In this document: positions 34,367-43,492 of the stretch, piece after piece
Position numbering within the stretch: position 1 is the first letter of the stretch
How the letters are laid out: every line of letters starts with the position of its first letter
Origin: Pseudomonas putida
GTDB lineage: Bacteria > Pseudomonadota > Gammaproteobacteria > Pseudomonadales > Pseudomonadaceae
DNA length: 64,000 nt
Direction of reading: 5' to 3'
Assembly (NCBI RefSeq): GCF_028682455.1
Contig: NZ_JANHLD010000002.1
Coordinates: 1,240,001-1,304,000, forward strand
Position numbers and translations under genes: made by a program
The notes under the pieces: model-generated
Databases searched by the model: none
The model's input: the letters and a program-made list of their open reading frames with translations, nothing else
What the model was told of the DNA's origin: nothing

Positions 34367-36196
34367 ATGAACGACGAACTGCTCTGGGTACTGGGATTGC
34401 TGTTTACCAGTGTCGCCCTGTTCATCGCCAACCGCCCCCGCATGGACGTGGTTGCCCTGCTGGTGATCGTGGCCCTGCCACTGACCGGCATTCTCACCGT
34501 GCAAGAGTCCCTGGCCGGCTTCAGTGATCCCAACGTGGTGTTGATCGCCGCGCTGTTTGTCATCGGCGAAGGCCTGGTGCGCACCGGCATCGCCTACCGT
34601 ATCGGCGAGTGGATGGCCGACCGTGCCGGTAACAGCGAGGTGCGCTTGCTGGTGCTGTTGATGGTCTGCGTGGCCGGGCTGGGGTCGGTGATGAGTTCCA
34701 CCGGGGTGGTGGCCATTTTCATTCCGGTGGTGCTGAGCATTGCCGCGCGCATGAAGGTCTCGCCCAGTCGCCTGATGATGCCGCTCAGTTTTGCCGGCTT
34801 GATCAGCGGCATGCTCAGCCTGGTGGCCACGCCGCCCAACGTGGTGGTGCACAGCGAACTGGTGCGCCACGGTGAACCGGGCTTCAGCTTTTTCAGCTTC
34901 ACCCCGTTCGGCCTGGTGATCCTCGCCCTGGGGGTGGGCTATATGCTGCTGACCCGCCACTGGCTCAGCGGTGAGGTGCGCAAGGACGGCAGCCCGCAGA
35001 CCCGCCGCACCCTGCTGGACCTGGTCATCGACTACAAGCTGGCCGGCCGCGAACGACGCCTGCGCGTACGCCCGGGCTCGCCACTGATCGGCCACAGCCT
35101 GAGCGAGCTGAAGCTGCGCACCGTGCATGGCGCCAACGTGGTCGGCATCGAGCGCCAGCACAAGTTCACCACCCGGGTGATCAGCCCCGACTCCAGCACC
35201 ACGGTGCACGAGGGCGACGTCCTGCTGCTCGACCTGTTCGCCCCCCGCGATGACCTGCGCAGCCTGTGCCAGACCATGCAGCTCGAGCCCCTGCACTTCA
35301 AGGCCGCCTACTTCATCGACCAGTCCCACGCCGTGGGCATGGCCGAAGTGGCGGTGGTGCCCGGCTCGCAGTTGATCGGCAAAAGTGTGCTGGAGCTCAA
35401 CTTCCGTACCCGCTGGGACCTGAACGTGGTCGGCCTGCGCCGCGGGCAAACCGCCATCGAAGAACAACTGGTGGAAGAAAAGCTCAAGCTGGGCGACACC
35501 CTGCTGGTGATCGGCCCCTGGAAAGCAGTGCGCCAACTGCAAGCCCAGCCCAGGGACTTTCTGGTATTGAGCCTGCCGGCAGAAGTCGACAACGTGGCCC
35601 CTGCCCTGAACCAGGCGCCCTATGCGTTGATCAGCCTGGGGGTGATGGTCGGCCTGATGATCAGCGGCGTGGTGCCCAATGTCATCGCTGCGCTGATTGG
35701 CTGTTTGCTGATGGGCGCCGGGCGCTGCATCGACATGACCAGCGCCTACAAGGCCATCCATTGGCAGAGCCTGGTGCTGATTGTCGGCATGCTGCCCTTT
35801 GCCCTGGCGCTGCAGAAAACCGGTGGTATCGCCCTGGCGGTGACCGCCCTGGTGCAGGTGCTTGGCGAGGCCGGACCCTACATGATCCTCGCCTGCCTGT
35901 TCGCGATCACGGCGATCATCGGCCTGTTCATCTCCAATACCGCCACCGCCGTGCTGATGGCGCCGGTGGCGATCAGTACCGCCGAGCAACTGGGGGCCTC
36001 GCCCTACCCGTTCGCGATGATCGTCGCCCTGGCCGCCTCGGCCGCGTTCATGACGCCGGTTTCTTCACCGGTCAACACCCTGGTGCTGGGCCCCGGCCAA
36101 TACCGCTTCGCCGACTTCGTCAAGGTCGGCGTGCCCTTCACCTTGCTGGTAATGGTGGTCAGCGTATTCATGGTGCCGTGGATTTTTGCCCTGTGA
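34367..36196 (+). CDS. SLC13/DASS family permease with two TrkA-C domains
   Basis: A 609-residue inner-membrane permease of the divalent anion:sodium symporter type. The membrane domain is split by two regulatory TrkA-C (RCK_C) domains at about residues 215-300 ([24 protein letters not shown]) and 305-385 ([24 protein letters not shown]). Family motifs are [13 protein letters not shown] with ATPPNVVV, and [16 protein letters not shown] with [17 protein letters not shown] near the end. Substrates in the family include sulfate, citrate and dicarboxylates; it is not decidable here. Its 3' end overlaps the convergent DUF3313 gene by 29 bases. Confidence 0.9.
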   Translation: MNDELLWVLGLLFTSVALFIANRPRMDVVALLVIVALPLTGILTVQESLAGFSDPNVVLIAALFVIGEGLVRTGIAYRIGEWMADRAGNSEVRLLVLLMVCVAGLGSVMSSTGVVAIFIPVVLSIAARMKVSPSRLMMPLSFAGLISGMLSLVATPPNVVVHSELVRHGEPGFSFFSFTPFGLVILALGVGYMLLTRHWLSGEVRKDGSPQTRRTLLDLVIDYKLAGRERRLRVRPGSPLIGHSLSELKLRTVHGANVVGIERQHKFTTRVISPDSSTTVHEGDVLLLDLFAPRDDLRSLCQTMQLEPLHFKAAYFIDQSHAVGMAEVAVVPGSQLIGKSVLELNFRTRWDLNVVGLRRGQTAIEEQLVEEKLKLGDTLLVIGPWKAVRQLQAQPRDFLVLSLPAEVDNVAPALNQAPYALISLGVMVGLMISGVVPNVIAALIGCLLMGAGRCIDMTSAYKAIHWQSLVLIVGMLPFALALQKTGGIALAVTALVQVLGEAGPYMILACLFAITAIIGLFISNTATAVLMAPVAISTAEQLGASPYPFAMIVALAASAAFMTPVSSPVNTLVLGPGQYRFADFVKVGVPFTLLVMVVSVFMVPWIFAL

Positions 36197-36875
36197 GGGC
36201 GGCGGTTTTCTGCTGCTTGAGCATTTCGGCGGCGTGGCGCCAGTCCTGTGCCCAGCCGTCGAGCACTATCTTGAGGTTATCGGCGGTCATCACCTGATCG
36301 TCGTTCTCCAGCGGCAAACCGGTACCCTTGCGCACCACTTCGGCGACCACGGCGCGGCTGCCGCCATCGAGAAACGCGGCTTCGGTGGCAATCTCGCTGT
36401 CCAGGTCGCGGATGCCCACAGCGCTGCTGACCCCGGCGGCCACCAGGGTCACCGGCAGGTACTCGTAGAAGTGCAGTGACTGGGTATGGGCGCCGACCGA
36501 GGTGATCGCCGGGCGAATGATCAGGGTGTTGGGCCCCGGTTGCTCGACCAGCGTCAACACCTTGCCCAGCTCACGCTTGAGGGCAGCGTCGTAGTAGGTG
36601 GTGATGGCTGCCAGGGTCGACGCCGGGATCCGCTCGCTGGGCTTTGGGGTCGGGTAGAACCGGCTGGGTGCGATGTAGACCTGGTTGTAACGCTCGATAT
36701 GCAAATTGGGGCTGACCCAGCGCAATACCGAATCCCCCGATGCCGTCTTCAACTCGCGCAACTGATCATAGTTGCGCAGGAAACCGGAATACTCCTTGGG
36801 CGATACCTTGTTCTGGCTGCAGCCGACCATCAACAGCGACAGGCACAGTGCGGGCGCGATTATTTGTTTACGCAT
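36168..36875 (-). CDS. DUF3313 family lipoprotein
   Basis: A 235-residue lipoprotein. The lipobox is LMVGC with Cys19. The mature protein shows the DUF3313 pattern [41 protein letters not shown] and a conserved segment of about 40 residues around LRPAITSV-like [14 protein letters not shown]. Function is unknown. I chose the ATG at 36875. It overlaps the end of the upstream 107-residue gene by eight bases, so the two form an operon. Confidence 0.88.
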   Translation of the reverse strand: MRKQIIAPALCLSLLMVGCSQNKVSPKEYSGFLRNYDQLRELKTASGDSVLRWVSPNLHIERYNQVYIAPSRFYPTPKPSERIPASTLAAITTYYDAALKRELGKVLTLVEQPGPNTLIIRPAITSVGAHTQSLHFYEYLPVTLVAAGVSSAVGIRDLDSEIATEAAFLDGGSRAVVAEVVRKGTGLPLENDDQVMTADNLKIVLDGWAQDWRHAAEMLKQQKTAALTGQKSTAP

Positions 36876-37191
36876 GTCGTGGGTTCTCACGTTGTTTTTT
36901 TCCAGGCCCAGGCGCCGTCCCCGAACGCTCGACGCTCAATTGACCGTTGGCCATGATCCAGTGCACCAGCTCCGCCAGCGACACTTTGTAGCTGTACTCC
37001 ATCCACTGGCTGCTGGCGGGGCTGTAGCGCTCGAAGTAGTGGCTGAGGAGCATGTGGGTCCCTTTGCTGCACAGTTCCAGGCGCGAGTCCTGGTAATTGA
37101 GCAGCGCATTGCGCCACAGATCCTGGGTGCGCAGGTCGAGGGTCAGGGACTGGCTGCAGTCGAGGCCGTCGATCGGGGGTTGTGCCGGCAT
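36868..37191 (-). CDS. Hypothetical protein, 107 residues
   Basis: A small cytoplasmic protein with no signal peptide or membrane segment. It is preceded by AAGGGA at good spacing and overlaps the DUF3313 gene by eight bases, which supports it as real. Visible features are SRLELCSKGTHMLLSHYFERYSP and VSLAELVHWIMANGQL, followed by a Pro/Lys-rich tail. I recognise no family. The close coupling to a lipoprotein gene and divergence from a two-component system hint at an envelope-related unit, no more. Confidence 0.75.
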   Translation of the reverse strand: MPAQPPIDGLDCSQSLTLDLRTQDLWRNALLNYQDSRLELCSKGTHMLLSHYFERYSPASSQWMEYSYKVSLAELVHWIMANGQLSVERSGTAPGPGKKQRENPRHA

Positions 37192-37355
37192 GAAATATTC
37201 CCTTGTTTTGGACGACGCAAAGGATCACGCACGGCTTTTGCTGGCAGATGTCCGCTTTGTATCGCGCCTGCAGCTTTGTTACGCGATTGAAATAAATGAC
37301 CGGCAGAGCAGAATGGTTTTAGATACGCACTTTTCAGGCCCCACTGGACCAAAAC

Positions 37356-38066
37356 GTGAGCAGACTGCTGATTGTCGACGACGACGTGGAAATTTGTACC
37401 CTGCTGAAGAAGTTCTTTGTCATGCACGGCTACGAAGTCGACCTGGCCGCCAATGGCACGGCGATGTGGGCGGCCATTGAACAGCAGCGCCCGGACACCA
37501 TCATCCTCGACCTGATGCTACCGGGTGAAAACGGCCTGAACCTGTGCCAGAAACTGCGCACCAGCACCGGCATCCCGATCATCATGCTCACCGCGATGGA
37601 CGAGCTCAGCGACCGTATCGTCGGCCTCGAGCTGGGTGCCGACGACTACCTGGGCAAACCCTTCGATGCCCGCGAACTGCTGGCACGCCTGCGCGCGGTG
37701 CAACGCCGCGCCGGCGAGCAATTGCGCGCGCAGCACGAGGAAACCCGGCCGTTGATCCGCTTCGACGACTGGCAGCTGGATGTGACCCGCCGTGAACTAC
37801 GCACCCCCCAGGGCGTGATGGTGCCGCTCTCGGCCGGTGAGTTCGACTTGCTGCTGGTGTTTCTCGAGCACCCGCAGCGCATCCTCAGCCGCGAGCAGTT
37901 GATCGACCTGGCCCGGGGCCAGGGGTACGAAGCGTACGACCGCAGTATCGACGTGCAGGTCAGCCGCCTGCGCCGCAAGATCGAACCCGACAGCAAGCGT
38001 CCGGCACTGATCCGCACCGTGCGTAACGGCGGCTACTTGTTCGACGCCAAGGTGAGCCGCTCGTGA
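37356..38066 (+). CDS. OmpR family response regulator
   Basis: A 236-residue two-component regulator. The receiver domain has the acidic DDD at residues 8-10, the phospho-acceptor Asp in TIILDLMLPGENG (near residue 52), Thr in IIMLTAMD and Lys in LGKPFDARE. A winged-helix DNA-binding domain covers about 135-233 (LSAGEFDLLLVFLEHPQRILSREQL, IRTVRNGGYLF). It starts with GTG at 37356. Its stop overlaps the sensor kinase start as GTGA, so the two are coupled. The stimulus and targets are unknown. Confidence 0.93.
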   Translation: MSRLLIVDDDVEICTLLKKFFVMHGYEVDLAANGTAMWAAIEQQRPDTIILDLMLPGENGLNLCQKLRTSTGIPIIMLTAMDELSDRIVGLELGADDYLGKPFDARELLARLRAVQRRAGEQLRAQHEETRPLIRFDDWQLDVTRRELRTPQGVMVPLSAGEFDLLLVFLEHPQRILSREQLIDLARGQGYEAYDRSIDVQVSRLRRKIEPDSKRPALIRTVRNGGYLFDAKVSRS

Positions 38067-39400
38067 TCCGCCTGGATATGCACCGCGACAGCATCAGCAG
38101 ACGCATCGCCCTGACCATCATTGCCGCCATGCTGACCTCGGTGGCGCTGAACATCCTCTTTGTGCAACTGGCAGGCGTGTGGGCTCGCCCACCCTTGAGC
38201 CAGATCGGCCTGATCGAACAAATGGCGGTGGTTACCCGGGTAGTCGAGGCGGCCCCACCGGATCAGCGTGAACGCCTGGCCGAAGCAGCCAGCAACCCGA
38301 TGCTGCATGTGTATTGGAGTCCCCGGCGCGAAAACCTGGAGCTGCCCGGCGCCGGTGAGGTGCTTGCCGTTGAAGACGTACCGGAACTGCAGCGCCTGCT
38401 GGCCAGCCCGCCGCGCCAGATCGCGGTCTACAAGCCCGACGACTGGCCCCGGGACGCCCCGGATGCGCACTACAAGCTGGTCATGCAATTGGGCGACGAC
38501 AGCTGGCTGGCCTTCACCCCACCCTATCGAAGCTGGGGCCTGAGCGTGGGCATGCGCTTTACCATCATCGGCATCCTGGCGTTGATCGCCGCCTTGCTGG
38601 TGGCCTGGATCGGCACCCGCCAGCTGGCAGGCCCGCTGCAGCGCTTCGCCCGCGCAGCGCGGCGCTTCGGCAGCGACCTGCGCGCACCACCGATCCGCCT
38701 GGAAGGCCCCCATGAACTGCGCCAGGCAATTACCGCCTTCAACACCATGCAAGCGCAGATCCAGCACTTTATCGCCGAGCGCACGCAGATGCTGGCGGCG
38801 ATCTCCCATGACCTGCGCGCGCCGCTGACACGCATGCGCCTGCGCGGCGAGTTCATCGAGGACGCCGAGCAACAGCGCAAGCTGTTTCGCGATGTCGATG
38901 AGATGCAGAGCATGATCAATGCCGCGCTGAACTTCTTTCGCGACGAAACCCGGCTGGAAACCGCCACCCCTTTCGATCTCGCCGAGCTGCTGCAGACGCT
39001 GGTGGACGACTACGGCGACCAGCACATCGATGTGCGCTTCGAGGGGCCAAAAAACCTGGTCTACCTCGGTCGCCCGCTGGCCTTGAAACGCGCGGTAACA
39101 AACTTGATAGACAACGCGGTCAAATATGCCAGCCCGCCCGGCATTCGCTTGAGCAGCACCGCGCACAGCCTGTTCATCGACGTCTGCGACCAGGGCCCGG
39201 GGATCCCGGGTGCTGCGCTCGAAGAGGTATTCGTGCCGTTCTTTCGCCTGGAAAGCTCCCGCAACCGCGACACCGGCGGCGTCGGCCTGGGGCTCCCGGC
39301 GGCACGCACGGTGATTCGCGAGCAAGGCGGCGAACTGACCTTGAGCAATCAGCCTGGCGGGGGCTTGAGGGCACGCATCGAGCTGCCGCGCGATGAGTGA
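38063..39400 (+). CDS. Sensor histidine kinase, EnvZ-like layout
   Basis: A 445-residue inner-membrane kinase, partner of the preceding regulator. Helices lie at about 14-40 and 165-186 with a periplasmic domain of about 125 residues between. A HAMP segment follows (GPLQRFARAARRFGSDL), then HisKA with the phospho-accepting His in AAISHDLRAPLTR, and HATPase with NLIDNAVKYA (N box), DQGPGIP (G1) and GGVGLGLPAARTV (G2). It starts with GTG. The sensed signal is not evident. Confidence 0.93.
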   Translation: MIRLDMHRDSISRRIALTIIAAMLTSVALNILFVQLAGVWARPPLSQIGLIEQMAVVTRVVEAAPPDQRERLAEAASNPMLHVYWSPRRENLELPGAGEVLAVEDVPELQRLLASPPRQIAVYKPDDWPRDAPDAHYKLVMQLGDDSWLAFTPPYRSWGLSVGMRFTIIGILALIAALLVAWIGTRQLAGPLQRFARAARRFGSDLRAPPIRLEGPHELRQAITAFNTMQAQIQHFIAERTQMLAAISHDLRAPLTRMRLRGEFIEDAEQQRKLFRDVDEMQSMINAALNFFRDETRLETATPFDLAELLQTLVDDYGDQHIDVRFEGPKNLVYLGRPLALKRAVTNLIDNAVKYASPPGIRLSSTAHSLFIDVCDQGPGIPGAALEEVFVPFFRLESSRNRDTGGVGLGLPAARTVIREQGGELTLSNQPGGGLRARIELPRDE

Positions 39401-39646
39401 TCAGCCGCCGTCGGTATCGATATCGGCATCACGGTTGGGTTTTTTTTCAGGCTCTGACTTGAAGTCCGGGCTGTACTCGTTTTCACGCGCGGTGCGGTCA
39501 TGCCGGGGGTTGTTCGGCGCCTTGGCAGGCCCGGCCGGATCGACCTGCGGGTCGCTCACATCGGGGGAATCCGGATCAAAGCCCAGGTCAGCGGGCCTGG
39601 TTGCATGCTCGGACGAATGGGGACCGGTGCGGTTGTGGTTGCTCAT
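39401..39646 (-). CDS. Small hydrophilic protein, possibly DUF6021 type
   Basis: An 81-residue acidic, Pro/Asp-rich, low-complexity protein with GFDPDSPDVSDPQVDPAGPAKA in its centre and no hydrophobic segment. A strong GGAGG site precedes the ATG, and its stop abuts that of the sensor kinase gene. It resembles a Pseudomonas-restricted small-protein family I know as DUF6021; that link is from memory. It looks intrinsically disordered. Confidence 0.7.
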   Translation of the reverse strand: MSNHNRTGPHSSEHATRPADLGFDPDSPDVSDPQVDPAGPAKAPNNPRHDRTARENEYSPDFKSEPEKKPNRDADIDTDGG

Positions 39647-39930
39647 GAAAGCCTCCTGGGTGGCACTTCCCTTTATGGGGACCTACAACTGTGAGGCCGG
39701 CAATCGCCGAGGGTTCCTGCCTTGTTTGGCCGCCAGCGCGTTAACGCCCACTTAACGGCGCTCGCCTAGCCTAGGGCTTCTTCCCTTCAGAACGTTGTTT
39801 TTGGCTCACCTGGTGTGAGCCTTTTTTTTGCCTGCGTGGCGCTGTGTCGCAACGGGCCGTCGGAAACAAAAAACCGAAATCATGGTCTGAGTCTTTAACC
39901 ACCCTCCGCTGTGCGGATAAAGGATCCACA
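39647..39930. other. Intergenic gap with an unexplained terminator
   Basis: No gene seen in these 284 bases between divergent genes. It contains two TTAACG-type strings near 39740-39755 and, at 39803-39829, a plus-strand terminator with no gene upstream of it, which could end a small RNA. Confidence 0.5.
39803..39829 (+). terminator. Rho-independent terminator without an upstream gene
   Basis: GGCTCAC at 39803-39809 pairs with GTGAGCC at 39815-39821 around CTGGT, followed by eight T. The nearest gene on this strand ends at 39400, beyond a minus-strand gene. Confidence 0.88.
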
Positions 39931-40176
39931 GTGCTGAAACACTTCGCCCGTTTTGCCGTAGTCGCCACGGTCCTGTCCACGGCCGGTTGCTACTACCACG
40001 ATTACGACCGCGACGATAATAAGCAGCGGCGCGGGCTTCGCTGGTCCCCCGATTGGGACGACGACCGTGACCACCGCAAATACGACAAACGCTACCGCGA
40101 CGACGACCGCTCCCGCTACTACGACAATGACCGCCGCCGCGGCCGTGACGATGATGACGACGACGATGACGATTGA
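39931..40176 (+). CDS. Small Asp/Arg-rich lipoprotein
   Basis: An 81-residue lipoprotein. The signal region AVVATVLSTAGC places the lipidated Cys near residue 20. The mature part is made of Tyr, Arg, Lys and Asp and ends in a run of nine Asp, preceded by RRRGRDD. The tail suggests cation or cell-wall binding, but no family is recognised. It starts with GTG at 39931 behind AAAGGA; a longer frame from 39844 would bury the signal peptide. Confidence 0.7.
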   Translation: MLKHFARFAVVATVLSTAGCYYHDYDRDDNKQRRGLRWSPDWDDDRDHRKYDKRYRDDDRSRYYDNDRRRGRDDDDDDDDD

Positions 40177-40229
40177 TCGCCAGCTGCCTTTTCTCCTGAC
40201 TGACAACCGTGTTGCCTGAGGTTCACATC

Positions 40230-40652
40230 ATGCGTATTTCACTTTCTGTTCTGACATTGGGCATTGTGCTCTCCCAGGGTGCCCTGGCCGCCGGCGACGG
40301 CACCGCTGCCATTGGTGGTGGCCTGGGTGGCGCGCTGGGTAATGTGGTTGGCCAGCAGATCGGTGGCAGCACCGGCGCGGCCATTGGTGCCGGTGTGGGT
40401 GGCGCGGCCGGCAGTGCGGTGGGGGCTCGCAAGGGCAACCGCACGGAGGCGGCCATTGGCGGCGGCCTGGGTTCGGCCGGTGGCTCGGTGATCGGCAACC
40501 AGGTGGGCGGCAAGACCGGCTCGACCATCGGCGCGGGCCTGGGTGGCGCCGCTGGCGGTGCGCTGGGTAACAACATTGCCGACGATGATCGCCATGATTC
40601 CGGTGGTGGCGGTCACAAGCACAAGCATAAACACAAGCATAAACATCGCTGA
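40230..40652 (+). CDS. Glycine-zipper protein with Lys-His tail
   Basis: A 140-residue exported protein. Residues 1-20 are a signal peptide (LSVLTLGIVLSQGALA). Residues 25-115 are three to four glycine-zipper repeats (GGGLGGALGNVVGQQIGG and relatives), as in YMGG/OmpA-linked outer-membrane proteins. The C-terminus is GGGGHKHKHKHKHKHR, five Lys-His alternations that could bind Ni, Cu or Zn, or polyanions. I chose the ATG at 40230, where the signal peptide begins. It directly follows the Asp-rich lipoprotein gene, and the two probably share a transcript. Confidence 0.82.
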   Translation: MRISLSVLTLGIVLSQGALAAGDGTAAIGGGLGGALGNVVGQQIGGSTGAAIGAGVGGAAGSAVGARKGNRTEAAIGGGLGSAGGSVIGNQVGGKTGSTIGAGLGGAAGGALGNNIADDDRHDSGGGGHKHKHKHKHKHR

Positions 40653-40657
40653 TAGCC

Positions 40658-40708
40658 ATCGTGGGGCAAGCGCACTCCTACAGGGTAGGAGCGGGCTTGC
40701 CCCACGAT
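40658..40708. repeat. REP pair (BIME)
   Basis: ATCGTGGGGCAAGCGCACTC then CTA faces GTAGGAGCGGGCTTGCCCC then ACGAT around a short CAGG loop. It separates convergent genes. Confidence 0.9.
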
Positions 40709-40714
40709 CGTTTT

Positions 40715-41443
40715 TCAACCCAGCAAAGCCCGCGGCCAACCCAGGATCTGCTTGGGTCGTGGTGGCGCATAGGTCCGCACCTTCGAGGTGCTCAACTTCA
40801 AGCGCACCAGCGACTCGGCCAAGGCAACCGCCGCCGTCACGCCATCGACCACCGGCACGCCGGTACGCGCCTGGATGCGTTCATCCAGCCCGACCATGCC
40901 GCCGCATCCCAGGCAGATCACTTCGGCTTTGTCGACTCGCACCGCCTCCTCGGCCTCCCGCACCACCGACTCGATAGCCCGTTGCGGGTCTTCCTCCAGC
41001 TCCAGCACCGCCAGGCCACTGGCCCGCACCGATGCGCAGCGGCTGTCCAGGCCCGCAAGTTTCAGCCGATCCTCGATCAGCGGCACGGTACGGTCCAGGG
41101 TGGTCACCACCGAATAACGATGGCCCAGCAGCATGGCCACGCTGGCAGCCGCCTCGGTGATGTCCACCACCGGCACGTTGAGCAGTTCCTGCAAGCCTTC
41201 GCGACCGTGTTCGCCGTAGCCGGCCTGGATCACCGCGTCGTAATGCTGGTCGTAGCTGAGCACCCGCTCCATGACGGCGATGGCCGCCAGGTAACTCTCG
41301 AAGTTGCCTTCCACCGACTCCGCGCCAAAGCGCGGCGTCAGGCCGACGATCTCGGTGCCCGGCGAGGCGACGGTGCGCGCCTGGCGGGCGATGGCGTCGG
41401 TGATGGACGCGGTGGTGTTGACGTTGACTACCAGTATTCTCAT
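40715..41443 (-). CDS. Asp/Glu/hydantoin racemase superfamily protein with a single catalytic Cys
   Basis: A 242-residue cytoplasmic protein. The start RILVVNVNTTASIT and the motif EVICLGCGGMVGLDERI with Cys180 place it in the hydantoin/allantoin racemase group. The first catalytic Cys expected in the strand DAVIQAG is Gly75, so the two-Cys racemisation centre is incomplete. Single-Cys members of the superfamily, such as arylmalonate decarboxylase, do other chemistry. It is followed upstream by an NCS1 permease gene in the same direction with 24 bases between, so it acts on what that permease imports. Confidence 0.8.
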   Translation of the reverse strand: MRILVVNVNTTASITDAIARQARTVASPGTEIVGLTPRFGAESVEGNFESYLAAIAVMERVLSYDQHYDAVIQAGYGEHGREGLQELLNVPVVDITEAAASVAMLLGHRYSVVTTLDRTVPLIEDRLKLAGLDSRCASVRASGLAVLELEEDPQRAIESVVREAEEAVRVDKAEVICLGCGGMVGLDERIQARTGVPVVDGVTAAVALAESLVRLKLSTSKVRTYAPPRPKQILGWPRALLG

Positions 41444-41467
41444 CGGTCTATTCCTTGTGCGTGACGC

Positions 41468-42997
41468 TCAGTGCTGGGCGCTGTCGACGGCGAAGTGTTC
41501 GCCGGAACAGTCCACGTAGTGTTTTTTGCGATCGGAGATCAGGTAGTACACGCCACCGGCAATGGCCGCCCCGAACAGCCAGGAGAACGGCGTCAGGTCA
41601 CTGAACGCCGGTACCAGCGCCAGCAGCACGGCGGCGATGGCCGAGGGCACCAGGGCGGCGATGGCCTTGTAGTTGACCCCGCGGGTGTAGTGGTAGGTAC
41701 CGCTGGCCGCTTCGCTGTAGAGGTCTGGCACATGCACCTGGGCTTTGCGGATCAGCCAGTAGTCGACCATGATGATTCCGTACAGTGGGCCAAGCAGCGC
41801 GCCCAGGCCCGAGAGGAAGTAGACGATCACCAGCGGGCTGTTGTAGAGGTTCCAAGGCAGGATCAGGACCGCCAGGGTGGCGCTGATCAGGCCGGCGCGG
41901 CGAAAGTTCAGGCGGCTCGGGGCAAGGCTTGAGAGCACGAACGCCGGGGCAACGAAATTGGCCATGATGTTCACCGCCACGGTGACGATCAGGAACGCCA
42001 GGCAACCGAGCACCAGGAAGGTCTTGTCGGGGATTGCGGCAATGATCTGGGTGGGGCTGTCGATCACCGTGCCATCGATGCTGAACTGCGCCCCGGACAG
42101 CACGAAGCTGATCACCGCAAACACCAGGATGTTCACCGGCAGGCCCCAGAAGTTGCCGACACGGATGGTCTTGCGGCACGGCGAAGAACGGGCGAAGTCG
42201 CAGAAGTTGAGGATCAGCGTGCCGTAGATGGCCAGCCACAGGGCACCGCCGGCGAACACCTGGGTCCACATCTTGACGCCAGTCAGCGGCTCGCCCACCG
42301 ACCAGGCCAGGTTGCCGTCCACCCGCAGGTACATCCATACCGCCAGCACCAGCACCGTAGAGAGAATCACCGGGCCGGCAAAGGATTCGTACTTGCGCAC
42401 CATTTCCATGCCGAAGGTCAGGATCACCAGCTGCACGAACCAGATGGCGACGAAACTGGCCCAGCCCAGGCTCGACAGCCCGAGTATGGCGTTATGGTCG
42501 TAGCTGGCCAGGGTCGGCCAGATCGCCACCAGCAGTACCCGCAACACCACCGAGGCGAGGTACGTCTGGATACCGAACCAGGCGATGGCGATGACCGCAC
42601 GGATGATTGCCGGCAGTTGCGCGCCATAGATACCGAAGCTCATGCGGCTGATCACCGGGAACGGTACCCCGGTTTTCTGGCCCATATAGCCGGACAGGTT
42701 CATGAAGAAGTACACCAGCGCCGCGCCCACCGCCAGGGCCGCCAGCATTTGCCAACCCGACAGACCGAGGGCGAACAGGCCCATGGCAAAGGAATAGTTG
42801 GCGATGTTGTGCACATCGTTGGTCCACAGCGCGAAGATGCTGTAGCCGCCCCAGCGCCGGCCTGCGGCTTTGGTGGGGGCAAGGTCGGCGTTGTGCAGCT
42901 TCGGGCTCAGGCCACCGTGCCCGGAGGCAAGGGCAGAGACGGCAGCGTCGGGCGGCAGGTACGCACTGTCCAGATGTTTGGAAGTATCCAATTGCAT
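41468..42997 (-). CDS. NCS1 family nucleobase/hydantoin/allantoin permease
   Basis: A 509-residue inner-membrane symporter with about 12 helices. It has the NCS1 start NADLAPTKAAGRRWGGYSIFALWTNDVHNIANYSFA, where the Trp and Asn stand in the substrate site, and later FCDFARSS and GPLYGIIMVDYW. Family substrates are purines, pyrimidines, hydantoins and allantoin. With a racemase-like protein and a deaminase-like amidohydrolase beside it, an N-heterocycle is the likely cargo. It is first in a two-gene minus-strand operon and divergent from the GntR regulator. Confidence 0.9.
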   Translation of the reverse strand: MQLDTSKHLDSAYLPPDAAVSALASGHGGLSPKLHNADLAPTKAAGRRWGGYSIFALWTNDVHNIANYSFAMGLFALGLSGWQMLAALAVGAALVYFFMNLSGYMGQKTGVPFPVISRMSFGIYGAQLPAIIRAVIAIAWFGIQTYLASVVLRVLLVAIWPTLASYDHNAILGLSSLGWASFVAIWFVQLVILTFGMEMVRKYESFAGPVILSTVLVLAVWMYLRVDGNLAWSVGEPLTGVKMWTQVFAGGALWLAIYGTLILNFCDFARSSPCRKTIRVGNFWGLPVNILVFAVISFVLSGAQFSIDGTVIDSPTQIIAAIPDKTFLVLGCLAFLIVTVAVNIMANFVAPAFVLSSLAPSRLNFRRAGLISATLAVLILPWNLYNSPLVIVYFLSGLGALLGPLYGIIMVDYWLIRKAQVHVPDLYSEAASGTYHYTRGVNYKAIAALVPSAIAAVLLALVPAFSDLTPFSWLFGAAIAGGVYYLISDRKKHYVDCSGEHFAVDSAQH

Positions 42998-43106
42998 GTT
43001 CCCCGGGCTCCTGCTGCAGCATCTGAGGTGCTACAGCACATTATTGTTGGACTTGAAGAGTTGGGACCGCTGTCGGGCGCCTTGGCGCCATGCATACAAA
43101 GATTGC

Positions 43107-43121
43107 ATACAATTCTTGTAT
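43107..43121. promoter_or_regulatory. Candidate GntR operator
   Basis: ATACAA and TTGTAT are inverted around TTC at 43107-43121, overlapping the second of two TGCATACAA direct repeats. The pattern suits FCD-type GntR regulators, and it is about 110 bases upstream of the permease start. Confidence 0.5.
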
Positions 43122-43357
43122 TACGATTTTCGAGGAACAATATATGTGCCAAAGGGAGTCGAAACGGTACTTGCCACTTCCCGAAAAATGCTTATAAACA
43201 ATTGATTTTCATGATTAAAAAATTTGCTTCAACGACTGCTGAAAGGGTCTTTAACTGATCGAACGGTCAAATGCCCAGGTGACAACAATGTGAATTGTCG
43301 TAACGAATTACCGTAACGTGTATCCATTTGCGTGATACGCGGGTACACAATTCTAAA

Positions 43358-43411
43358 ATCGCGGGGCAAGCACGCTCCTACCTGGGTGCAGGGGCGGGCT
43401 TGCCCCGCGAT
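43358..43411. repeat. REP pair (BIME)
   Basis: ATCGCGGGGCAAGCACGCTC at 43358-43377 faces GGGGCGGGCTTGCCCCGCGA ending at 43410. It lies inside a divergent promoter region, which is unusual since most copies here follow gene ends. Confidence 0.88.
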
Positions 43412-43492
43412 GGCGCACAATTTCACGCTGCAACTTTTTGTCTCGGCACATTTACGGCATGCTGGTGCGATCAAGGAATATCGGAGCTGGTA

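Larger units (their letters stand above)
42998..43492. other. Divergent control region, NCS1 / GntR
   Basis: No gene seen in these 495 bases. It holds a palindromic operator candidate at 43107-43121 with direct repeats of TGCATACAA at 43091 and 43104, an AT-rich stretch at 43190-43260, and a REP pair at 43358-43411. Short open frames here have no coding character. Confidence 0.6.

Noticed and set aside
33839..35989. The 716-codon minus-strand frame as one large protein
   Set aside because: Only its last 130 codons look like a protein (four membrane helices). The rest is antisense to the SLC13 gene with His/Gln-rich nonsense.
23684..43411. A CRISPR array from the recurring palindromic repeats
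   Set aside because: The repeats are scattered singly or as inverted pairs kilobases apart, without regular spacers; they are REP elements.
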